From assembly GCF_964019385.1 (NCBI RefSeq), contig NC_088643.1:49268463-49332462 (forward strand): a DNA stretch of 64,000 nucleotides, in the 5' to 3' direction. Below, one piece after another: positions 45,612 through 56,447 of this stretch. This DNA comes from Sycon ciliatum. Taxonomy: Eukaryota; Porifera; Calcarea; Leucosolenida; Sycettidae. Under the pieces are notes generated by a model. That model saw nothing but the letters and a program-made list of their open reading frames with translations, had not been told where the DNA came from and did not search any database. Position 1 is the stretch's first letter. Every line of letters starts with the position of its first letter. The position numbers and the translations under genes were made by a program.

Positions 45612-46915
45612 CTGCCATCATGGTGGCCCATCTCTGAACACTCCCATCATCCGTCCACTCAGCTCGTCACAGTTTACTCTCAGGAACAGCTCTCAGTACA
45701 TCACCATGATCACTACTACTTTGAAATAATAATTATAGTACTGCTGCATGTCGCCATGCTCATTATCCCTAACCTTGGAAGCATCACAACTTCACAAGGA
45801 CACAACGAGAGCAAAGGCTCCGATGAGCTCGCACATCTCCGCATCCTCCTGCCCGCTGTCGAAGAGTTTCCGGTTCCTTTTTGCACACAACGATCGGGTT
45901 TTCCCTGAGTGGAAAATGATTGCGTGGCCTCAGCGTGGCGTAGTTTCGGCAATCGCGGTCCTTGCGTGGAGATTGGATTCACCGTCAACATGGTCAAGAG
46001 CCGTGACTTTTGACAGTACTTGTACCAATTGGCCAAACGAACAAGGGTTCGCAGCAACAGCAAAACTGAGAAATAGAACCACCATAGAAAGATACCGATT
46101 TCAGGAAGTGATAGATCGATGCAAGCCCAACACAAAAATAGTAAGATTCAAGGACGTATTGTATTGTAGGTGCATAGTCTCCGCGCTCATATCTGGGTGC
46201 CTGATTTTTCGGGAAATCGGTATCATTCCATGATCGATCCAGTTAGTGCGTCTTCATTTACTTCTCTCCGATTCCTGGCTGGAGTTAGTTGGCAGTCGAT
46301 TATCACCCTACTACACTAGTAGTACAGTCATAATCATTAGCTCTAGCACGACGCCTAGTGCGATGTGATTAGGATTAATTTTGATGTACGAGGAGATCTA
46401 CGAGTTTAGTCAGTAGGTAAAGTATGTAGTTAGTTTGCGGTGATCCCCATCGTTCATCATGGTTCATGGTGATGTGCAAAGTGTGGCTTTCACACCGCTT
46501 TTCTGCCGTTCTGTAGACGGTAGACTGAACAGAAGCGACGTCGTACTAGTGCAGTAGTGCTCACACTCACAGTGCAGGCACCTTGACCTGACCGGACGTT
46601 CTGAAGTTCTGTGCCAAGTATTAGTTAGTTTCTGATCCTCGCGATTGCGCCTCTCAAGTGAGGAGGGTGACACCGGAAATGGCGGGAGGGATCAGTCAAT
46701 ATGCAGAGACTGAGAGAAGGAGAGCTTCACAGGTTGTGGCGCTAGTGGTCCTCGCACGCCCTCGCTCCGATTTGCGCCGTTTCGGAACGCTTATGAGGCT
46801 CTCCGTTTCGCCGTCCATGCACAGTTTACGGAAGACTCTCGACGCGCTGCTGGCCGGGATAGCTGCAACTGCTAGCTCTTCACTTATCTCCATTCCAGTT
46901 TCGAAAATCGTCAAG

Positions 46916-49900
46916 ATGAAGGGAGCCGTTTACTTTCTGCTCGCCGCTCTCCTGCTGTGCAGATGCAAGGCAACGGACGGTAAGCAGAAATAATAATTGT
47001 CTCTTCGTGTGCTCGGACATTTTATACTAGGCCGTGTGGGGAGGTAGTTTCAGCCGCGTGCCGGGGGAGAAAGAAACTACTGAATGTTTGGCCTCTGGTT
47101 TGGGAGGTAGTGTGGGTAGCATCATTTCGGGTCGTGAAGATTTGGGAGATGAGGGGACTGCCAAGGGACCTGATGCACCGAAAAGTAACTGAGCTCAAGA
47201 GTGAGGCGTAGGCTGAGTGGGTGGAGGTTGTGACAACGCAAAATGGGCTCAACGTCAGCACGGGAAGGGTAGGCAAATACAATACGAACAGCTCGGCGAC
47301 TCAGTCCTAGAAGCATATCGTATTCTGCAGCGTGTAATGAATCATTCGGAACTCTAATTTGCTCTAATTTGCTAATTAGATTTGCTGTGTGACCCCGAGA
47401 AGAACGCTCGGCGGGCCTAACTGTCCAGGTTGTCTCTGCCTCGCCTAAAAAGCACCTAGCTTCTTATTAATGTCATCACGGAGGTGGGAGATATGGGGTC
47501 GGAAGGTCGGGTGCTCATCGATGTGGAGCCCAAGATACTTACATGTGGGTGACGGGGTGATGACTGACAGTCGTGTCGCACAGCACTGATGCTGTCACCG
47601 GAATTGAGTCACTGGCACGATGGATGATTAGGAGTTCGGTTTTCTTTGGGTTTACCAGAAGGCCACGACCATCAAAATATGATTTTAAGAGCGGCGGCAG
47701 TGCCACTGCCTACAAGACTAGGATTAGTGTATGTACTGTAAGAGTCTCAGTGACCCGGCTGATTGCTAGATCATTCACGGTGGTGCCGCGTAGCTGCTCG
47801 TTGCACTGCTGCATTTCTCGTCACGAGTGTCTGTACTGATGAATGATGATCAAGGCTGTGCTATGACTGTTATGGGGTAGATCAATGACAACTGCTCCTG
47901 ACCTGTGTTGTTGTTGTGCAGTTGCAGAGCATCATGATGTGAAGAGTGCCCTTCTCGGCAAGGAAGACAGCCTTATTGAGCGTGTCCGCATCCATGACAA
48001 CGAGAATGCGGAAGAAGATGCGGCAAAGCAGCTCGGCGAGAGAGGTGAGTAGAGCCAAAAAAACAGACGCAAGTTGTCATGCTGATGACTGAGGATACCT
48101 TACATTCTCAGAACGGAAAACCCAGTCCTTTTCTGTATGCCAATCTCTCGTGACATGGTCACCGAGTAACGAGTTGAAAGCTCCCTGTCCTCAAGGTGTA
48201 GGTAATGCCAGAATGTGGGCTAACAAAATCCCAACAAATCCCAAGATGTGTAGGACATACATTGTATATATTGCACCAGGAATCCTACAGATTGGCACAT
48301 GAAATTGTGCAGTGCCATGGGGGCAGGTTCTTATTGGGGATCAGTGTCTCGACTGTGCTCCTCCCTATTCTGAGGTATACTTTGACCCGTTGGGATCTGT
48401 TTCCCAACCATGGACCGTCCACGTATAGTATAATGAGCATGTTGAGTATTCTGCTGCGTTTATATTAGGGCTGAAAGGAATATTCGAATTATTCGAATAT
48501 TCGAAATGTGCAGATCGGAAAAAGAATATTCTTCGTTAGAGTAGAATAAGAATGTTCGTAAATGTACAGAAACTCGTCTTCTTGATATCGAACAGGTTTA
48601 TTTGGTGCAGAAAGTGGGTGAGATTGCCACCTTCCATGTGTTGTCATCAGCAAGACAAACGATAACATTGTCCATTTCAAATGTCCCTCCTGTAATTGGG
48701 GTATACGCCAGTTGATGATCTATGGTTACCATGGATACAACTAGGTATCCATGGATATTGTATGGTTTAGAATATTCGGAATATTCTTCGTTTCACACGT
48801 ATTAGGAAAGAGAATATTCGTTCGCTTCATTGAGCATTCGTTTCAGCCCTAGTTTATATGCACAAGGAAAAATGGTACTTCAGCAGCAGTTATAACCATG
48901 CACCCAAGTATTGGGGACAATCAGCTGTTTCCCCACGTGTATCAGGAATCATTTTTGGACATTCTGCTCTCTGGTTTGGATTCACGATTGCGTAGTGGGC
49001 CTACTAGTGGCACATCATCAAACATCATATAACATGAGAGCAAAACCCTAGTATTCGGTTGTGTTTGCCCATTTGGGCAAAAAAATGTGCAGAAAGTGAT
49101 ACACCAATCGCATCATTCTCAGTGGGTGCCTCAGCAGAGTACAATATCTGTTCTCATTGCCGTTTTGGATCTCCCCTCTCAACGTTTATTCTCTCCAGAT
49201 TCTGAGAAAGACATTCCGCTGACCGATTTCATTGACAATGAAGATGAGTATGAGCGTCGCTCACCGGGCGCATTCCAATTCCAGTCCGCTTACACCGAGA
49301 ATGAAGGACAACTAGGCCAAGGTATGTGTGAATATCTGTCTAGCTACACTGCATGTGTGTGGTTTTAACATGTGCTGCTGAAGTACCGTTTTCATGGTCC
49401 ATATATAATTCACATGTGAACTGTGAACCTGAAGACGTCACAGTGACAGTGCATGTTGGTTTGCATAGCAACACCCGGCATCATCCTGTATATCACACAA
49501 AGCTTCCAAGTGCACCCTCAGTGGCACATTCAATTTTTCTCACCCTGCTCATTTACAGCCACTTAATTGGCACCACCCGAAGCTGCGTTCGTCTCCCCCT
49601 AGCTAGGTCTACCCTATTCGTAAATTCCCCTTTCTTTTCCTCCTACTCCACGTGGCTCCAGCTGCCTCCCAGTGTTAGACAAGCTCCAGATATGCCCAAA
49701 TTCCGTACCCTCGTCAGACAGCACTTCAGTATCTCCCAGTAAACAAAATCATAGTCACCACTTCCGCTACATAGCTCGCTGAGCATACCATTGCTTTGTA
49801 AGTTGCTAATCCCTTCCCCCTTTGTGTACGTGCTCTTCATTTTCTTTTTTCTCTTCTTCCGTGGTTGGTCTCACCCTCTCCTCAATTCAATTGGCTATCT

Positions 49901-51814
49901 TGACGTGCCACAATGTGCAGAAATAAATAAACAATGTACGTAGTACCCCAATGTAGCCAATCAGCTTGTGTGTTCCAGACACTTTTCGTATGCACCGCAT
50001 ACAATTATCGAGTTCATCTCGGGGGCGTCGGAGGTATTTTAGGGTGGTACGACCAGCCAGCTGAAGCACAATTTACTTGTAGGGTTGGGGTGGTTCCTCT
50101 GAAACTTTCGTATATTCTGTTGCTTTGTATGCTACTATGTACTTGTACATGTAGCTGACGAGGAGGACTCCATGTCTATGTCCCAGTTTCAAGACAACGA
50201 GCTGGTTGCAGAGCGCTTGCATGAAAACCAAGACCAGGACCGACAGTCCGAGTCGGAGTGTAAGTAGAATGCCACCTGCTGTCTATGAAGGGAGACTGTC
50301 ACGGGTGCAATCACACATGTACACTGTAGCGGGTCGACAAGCAGCAGCTCCATCCCTCGCATTAGCATTGTATTCGTTGTTAGCCTTGTTCGACCACTAG
50401 CCGTTTAGTTGCGAGTCATCTGCTACCTACAACCCTGGCATATCACTTACAATGGCTGCTCAAATATTATGATGGTGTCAAATGTGCATCTCTCTACCGT
50501 CAATAGCTCTGGTGCAAGAAGATAATGACATGAGCATCGCAGAGTTCCAGGACGATGAGATCGAGCGCGAAGCTGAAATGAAGGCCGCCAACAAGGACGT
50601 GAATGCTGAACAAGCAGGTGAGCAACGTCGTGTCGTAAAAACTACCATGACTGCTTTTGTCATAACTATGGCCCCACGTTGGCACACGTGGAAAACTCCT
50701 AATGGAAACCCCCCAAATTATGTCCCCTTTTGAACAAACGTGTAGGAGTTCCACAGGCCAAATGCGACGGCTGCACACTATTGCGACAGTTCACTCTTCC
50801 ATTATGTTCCTAGAAACACTAGAATTGGTTCTTATTCCCGGCGATTATCTTCTGCAGATGAATCTGATCGCTCTCAGTCAATTGACGAACTAGAGCAACT
50901 TGTCGATGCTGGTAAGTTAAAGTGCGTGTAGTACTGCTGGGCACAAAGCCCAATTCTTCCAAAATCAATACGTAGAATCCGCTTACGCAGAAAATGTGTG
51001 CATGGGATTCCTACGGATAAAAGCAAGGCATAATTCGAATTTCACTGTACTGCAACAAGACGGCAACGTCTGTAGGGCCTTCCCTATCAAAATAATAAAT
51101 TCTACTACTACTACTACTACAGTTCAGTATCGTGCTTACTGCTGCTTTGTGTCACCTGAATTTCTGTGCTGGCTTGCTTCTTGGGGTCCTGATCGCTGTA
51201 CTCCTTCCTACAATCTACATATACACAACAAACAACACATGCACAGCACAGAGATAGGATCAGACTAGCTTTTTAAAAAGATTCCACTACTTCGAAGTAC
51301 TGTAATTTCACAAATTTTCGGTGTACTTTTATTTTCGGTACTTTCGGTGTGTCTGTTGCACACCTAAAATTTCAATACACCGAACAAACACTATCGCACA
51401 TAATCCAATAGGGAATTGCTTCTCTGTACCGAAAATTTCTGTTCACCTAACCTAGCCAGTTGCCCTCATACCGAAAATATTGAGCACCGAAAATTTCTGA
51501 AATTGAGTACTCGTACGTGAAAAAATGATCTATTAAAATAAGGCTCTTTGCGCTAATCCCCGTCCATATTGAAGGCTAATATGATGTACTTGTCGAACCC
51601 CTTTTTGTAGGTTCCGTGCTTTGTATCGACTGTATTTTTTGCTGTGCCAACACTCTTTGCGCTAATCCCCGTCCATATGGAGGGCTAATATGATGTACTT
51701 GTCGAACCCCTTTTTTGTAGGTTTTGACTTTGTATCGGCTGTATTTTTTTGCTGTGCCAACACTCCTTGTTCTGCTTTGCTACTTCCTCTGCAGCTTTCG
51801 ACAAGGATTGGTGA
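46916..51814 (+). CDS. Secreted acidic repeat protein, all phase-1 introns (199 aa)
   Basis: Seven exons: 46916-46979, 47922-48044, 49199-49321, 50155-50259, 50507-50617, 50858-50911, 51795-51814. All six introns have GT-AG ends and interrupt codons after base 1, so every internal exon is a symmetrical 1-1 module (123, 123, 105, 111, 54 bp). Exon 1 encodes a signal peptide (MKGAVYFLLAALLLCRCKAT). The rest is strongly acidic, Gln-rich and lacks Cys. Exons 2-5 carry variants of one motif: KEDSLIERVRIHDNE, EKDIPLTDFIDNEDEYERR, DSMSMSQFQDNELVAERL and DNDMSIAEFQDDEIEREAE. The protein ends AFDKDW, stop at 51812. The start was chosen at the Met beginning the signal peptide, although the frame is open upstream to 46658. 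I recognise no family. An extracellular acidic, possibly cation-binding or matrix role is only inference. Confidence 0.8.
47020..47760 (-). mobile_element. LINE RT remnant in intron 1 of the acidic protein gene
   Basis: Minus-strand fragments with stops and frame changes encode EHPTFRPHISHLRDDINKKL (about 47460-47525) and SRRAVRIVFAYPSRADVEPI (about 47240-47305). These resemble the post-RT region of CR1/L2/Jockey-type LINEs (IDxHLxFxxHIxxLxxKxxKxLGxL, RAARIV...). Decayed, and antisense to the host gene. Confidence 0.6.
48466..48851. mobile_element. hAT-type MITE, perfect 8-bp TSD
   Basis: It begins TAGGGCTGAAAGGAATATTC and ends, inverted, TAGGGCTGAAACGAATG. GTTTATAT flanks both ends (48458-48465 and 48852-48859). 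It lies in the intron between exons 2 and 3 of the acidic protein gene. Copy of 2590-2947. Confidence 0.9.
51298..51515. repeat. Dispersed repeat (partner at 36951-37165)
   Basis: Same order of motifs as its partner. It lies in the last intron of the acidic protein gene. Confidence 0.65.
51540..51770. repeat. Tandem duplication, about 110-bp unit
   Basis: Two copies of a unit containing CTCTTTGCGCTAATCCCCGT, GGCTAATATGATGTACTTGT and TTGCTGTGCCAACACTC, about 95% alike. It ends about 25 bp before the acceptor of the last exon of the acidic protein gene, so the second copy could influence that splice. Confidence 0.8.
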
Positions 51815-52808
51815 TATTTACTCATTTGTTGAGTTGCGCTGACTGTTCTGCAATGCCTATTGCCACTCTTTTACAGTATTTTCATCTAATTGCACACACA
51901 TTGCTACTATTCGTATACTATTATACCATATACGCATAGTTCAACTTTTTTGCTTTTGAATGCAGGACTGTATAAAAGGGAAACAATGCCATTTGACCAA
52001 GGGAGTAGTGTGTTTGACAGATACCATTGGACCAAGAGAGGTAGACCAAGGGAGGTAGTCACAATTGCTGGACCAATACTTATTCAGGCCAGCCAGAATA
52101 CTAAATGGTTCTTTTTCCCCAATTGAATTGGCCTTGCTGGACCAGCGGAGTATTTATTGTGCTACCAGCAAAACACCAACATTTGCTTTTGAAACACCGA
52201 AACACAAAACAAAAATGGTGGATTAGCTTGATCATCCTGATTGAAACTCCACACGGCTGGTTAAATTAAACATGTCAAAAATCCATACCAATTTTGTACA
52301 ATAAATTTAAAGAAAATTCAGCATAGCTTGTGCTGCTACTATATATATAAATTCTAGAAAGGCAGCAGCTCTAGGACAGCGGAGGGTAGCAGTGGTGTGG
52401 TAGCGGTGGTGGCGATAAAACGACATAATACATATGGGTAAATTAAAGTGCAGAGGATGCACTCAATGCAAAACGCTGATGACTAAAAACGAAGGATAAT
52501 GTTGACCAAATAGCACATAACGAACGAGGCACAAGAGAATTTGCAAGGCGAGATGATGATTAATTAGTTAGAGGCTGGTTGGCGGTAAGGACAGAGATAG
52601 GTGCAAACAATCAATATAAATTCGGGAAGTCAACGAATTTATGCATTGGTAAATTTATGCGTCAAACATAAAAAAAGGATACAAATAAAAACTGAGACAA
52701 CTTGCCACAGCATAGTTAGAAAATAGAGCGATATATCTTACAGACAGCAGAATGAAAAGGCAATAGCGGTGATAGCTTAACTGAGGCAAGAGCAAATGAA
52801 GCTAAGCT
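51815..52808. other. 3' region between convergent genes
   Basis: Downstream of the acidic protein gene (plus) and of SEC24 (minus). No third gene seen. Confidence 0.5.
52300..52305 (+). terminator. Candidate poly(A) signal AATAAA
   Basis: The first clear AATAAA after the acidic protein stop codon, about 490 bp downstream. Confidence 0.35.
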
Positions 52809-52974
52809 TTATGCCAGAGCATTGCGGATCTCTTTGTGAATATGGCATAGCAGGTCCATGTAGGAAGGTGTACCCTCACCACCACCATCTTCACACAGGT
52901 GTCGCCGAAGAAGGGCTTCCTTCTGTGATCCTTGCAACACGACAACCATCTGTGGAGACGTCAGTGAGACAGGA

Positions 52975-53008
<34 letters not shown>

Positions 53009-55536
53009 CAGAGAAAAAGAGAGACAGACATGCACAACACGGATGCAAACAGTATTTTAGAAGACTGAAAAGATAATTTCTGGAAGACAGCTGAATGGAC
53101 AGCATGCATAAGCAAGCTTTCAGAAGCCGAGCACGGCATTCAGGGAAGACCGAATCTAATACAATACATGTATATCCTCAAGATAATGTGGCGGGAAGAA
53201 CAGAAGCTCAACAGGTTCCGATTGCTTCCTGGCAGCCCAATATAAACGAGCCCCCCCCCCCCCCCCACACACACACACACACTGTGCAAGTACCTTCATG
53301 CAATGGCTACGGCGCGCGAGAAGCTGTGCCACAATGGCACGCAGTCGAGTGGATGTTGGATTGTCGAATACTTGAAGTTTGCCAAACTGCAGATGAAACA
53401 GCATGGAAGTACAACCACGTACACACATTACATGACCAGAAACAAAAGCCATTCTTCAAAAGAAAGGAGAGCAGTCCGAAGAGGCACAGTCAGCACTTTG
53501 TGCACTTGAAGAATTATCCTCTCATGAGAAGGCAGATATCACAACAGTAACAGCAACAACAGGAGCAGCAGCAGTAACAGCCCCAACAGCAACCGCAACA
53601 ATGAGAAGAATCCCTTCGCCATTCAAAACTCAGCTTCACAACTACGAATCACAAGTGAACAGTGAAAGAACGTTGAGAGAGCGTTGCCAGCACAACATTG
53701 GATGCACATACCTTTTCAGTGTCAATCTCAGCCAAGCTGTGCACACCAAACACATCCTTCACCCAAGCTGGATGTGTGAATCGGCCCAGCCACAGGATAA
53801 GCACAAAGCCATTCTCTGCAAGAGAAGAAACGCGCATCCACACAGAAAAAAGTTATAAAGTCTCCCGCACACTGGCACGCTCTGAGAAGGTAACAATGCA
53901 GTGCTCTGAGAAGGTAACAATGCAGTGCTCTGAGAAGGTAACAATGCAGTGCAAGTCAATGTACCATGTTACATGTACAAGAACCTCGGCCACAGCTGCT
54001 CTGCAGCAATGCACCAAGCACAAGGGAGCGCTCAATTAGGCAGGGCTGGAACAGTGGACACTTGGAAAACTACTGTTCGGTGTGCACTTTGTGCCCATGC
54101 ACAATGGTAGAGTAAAACTCTTGACAAGTCACACACTCTCCTGGGACGAAGCCGAATGACTTATGGGCACTGCACCCATATGTACAAGTACACGCTGTCC
54201 CATTCGCAAGGTGTGCGGAGTACTGCGAGTACGATGATTTACAAGCACAAGCTGCATTGCAAGTAGACTGTGCTCAGGTGCAGCGTGTGCCCGGGTGTGA
54301 TCTGCTTGTCAAATCAATTAGCTATCCAATGATCGTACTACACAACACATCATACCAATAGCCAATGACAGCAAAGAACACACAAGTGCGGTTGAGCTTA
54401 CCCAGGAGATAAATGCCCTCCTGCTGAAGTGCTTCGTAATAACAGCGAATCGGTGCCGGAAGGCCTTTGTCATCAGGTCGGGCAGTGTGCTAGCATCACA
54501 CATTAAATGGCAACAAAAAGCAAAGTTGTTATCTACTAATGCCTATACCGGTCTGGTAACGTTCTTATTGCGTGAATCAACCCCAGCCCAGCCGTAACCG
54601 ACACGAGTTGGGACAGTACATGCAGAATGCAACAGCGAGGAAGGCGACGTGAAGTAAGCAAAGGCAGCAAAATGGCTAACTTGGTTGACCAAGATGTTTG
54701 AGTACATGACTGTAACATGTGTACAGCGTGACACTTTGAAAATGAAGTTTGAACGTATGTCGGTATCGGCTTGAAGTGTCAGAGTCAACACATGCGCCAA
54801 GAAAAATACTGATCTAACAACTCTGCAGAATGAGATCACGCCACTACTGGTGTGACTTTCTTCCATATGTAGCCTGTACATGTATGTGGTCACACCACTA
54901 ATGGTGTGACTTTCGTCCATGTGCAGCAACTTGGATGGCTTCATCTAAAGGCGCACAGAAAGTATTCACCAGGCGGCAGAAAGCAGCAGTTGGAGCAGTG
55001 CACTTACCACGGGCATGACAGTTGGGTAGAGGTAAGGTACAGAGGCGGTGACAGGCATACACGTCACCTGGTGCATCAGCCATGCCTTGTCGTCAATGCG
55101 ACTGTCTGACTCTGCGAGAGGGGCATAGGTGAAGTAGAAGCAAAACAGAGACAAACTAGGCTCTTCGTCCATTCGATTCTTTCTCGAAGCTTCAGTTCCA
55201 GCAGCACTATTATGCTGATGACATGTCACAGCTCTTTGCTAGCGATGCATAAGCATCAACGTTCAGAGAGCTTCTGAAACATACATGAACAAGAGTAAAA
55301 AGACCCTCACCCCCTCAACATTTATAACTAAACTTACGCGCACAGACGGCCTCGCACTTGATTAGGGAGCATACGTAGAGTGGCAGCAGTTTCAGCGCTT
55401 CGGGCAATATCAGCTACACAAAGCACACCATAGACGAGAACAGCATTGTAGTTGCAGGCTATATCACACAAACGCAACCAGTTGAAAACCGTGCACCTTC
55501 ATTGGCATGACAGTAGCCATCGCTACATACCCATAT

Positions 55537-55582
<46 letters not shown>

Positions 55583-56383
55583 AAGATGAGAGGCTGCGCA
55601 AGGAGCTTACCCGAGCACCCGATGCCGGCTCGGAGCATTCCTTGCGGTAACACGCCAGCAAGGCAATGCTCTGCTCTAGTAAATGACCTCGGATACTCTT
55701 GTATGGCGTGTCTTGCAGTTTACGTACGGCTGCAGAAGAAAAAAAGAATGCAGTGCGCAAGGAACAAGTTAAATCAAGAATTCAACTCTTTGCCAAAAGA
55801 ACCAACATGTGAGTACACTATTTTTTGTGATCAACACCAGACTCCGATTGCCAGTTATATATTACCAGCACACTTTGTATGTACGACACACAAGGGCAAA
55901 TTGCGAGAAAGTCAGAGCCCTCTCACCTTTCTTGAGGAACATATTCATGATGGTGTCCATATCAGCACACCGGTAGACCTCAGCTAGCTGCTTTGTGCAG
56001 CTCACGGCCAGGTTGTGAAGCCGAAGACGACGCTGGCCACCCACAGACGTGTACAAGAGAGCAACCTGTAGCCACGAACACAAGGAACATACACACACAC
56101 ACAACTACATCAGCCACGACAGCAACGGGGCACTGTGTAGCACTGAAAGAAGGAAGTAACGAACTTGGATCTGTTGTACTGAGGGACAAGCATATCCAGA
56201 TCTCCCCAGCTTCAATACCCAGCAAGCGACACCCCATTCTTAATGCAAAGTCAAAAATAAAACCAAACACAAACTGCCACATACACCGTACCTGATAGTA
56301 AGCTTGTGCTCCTTCTTCACCTAGCTTGTCATCATACTTCACTTCCACAGAGATGGCCTGCACGCACGCACGCATGCACACGC

Positions 56384-56447
<64 letters not shown>

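Larger units (their letters stand above)
40292..46915. other. Intergenic region between divergent genes
   Basis: It lies upstream of both the receptor (minus) and the acidic secreted protein gene (plus). No TATA box was chosen. It holds a MITE (40890-41207), TAC/TAG-rich sequence (40560-40720), a stretch of decayed coding-like sequence at about 41930-42600 without an open frame, and the hairpin repeats at 43190-43885. Nothing else is supported. Confidence 0.45.

Noticed and set aside
46658-46915. Upstream in-frame extension of the acidic protein
   Set aside because: The extension has no recognisable feature and would bury the signal peptide; the Met at 46916 starts a normal signal sequence.
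53095-53550. 151-codon plus-strand frame
   Set aside because: It is antisense to a SEC24 exon (53386-53294) and crosses a C run and AC repeat; a shadow frame.
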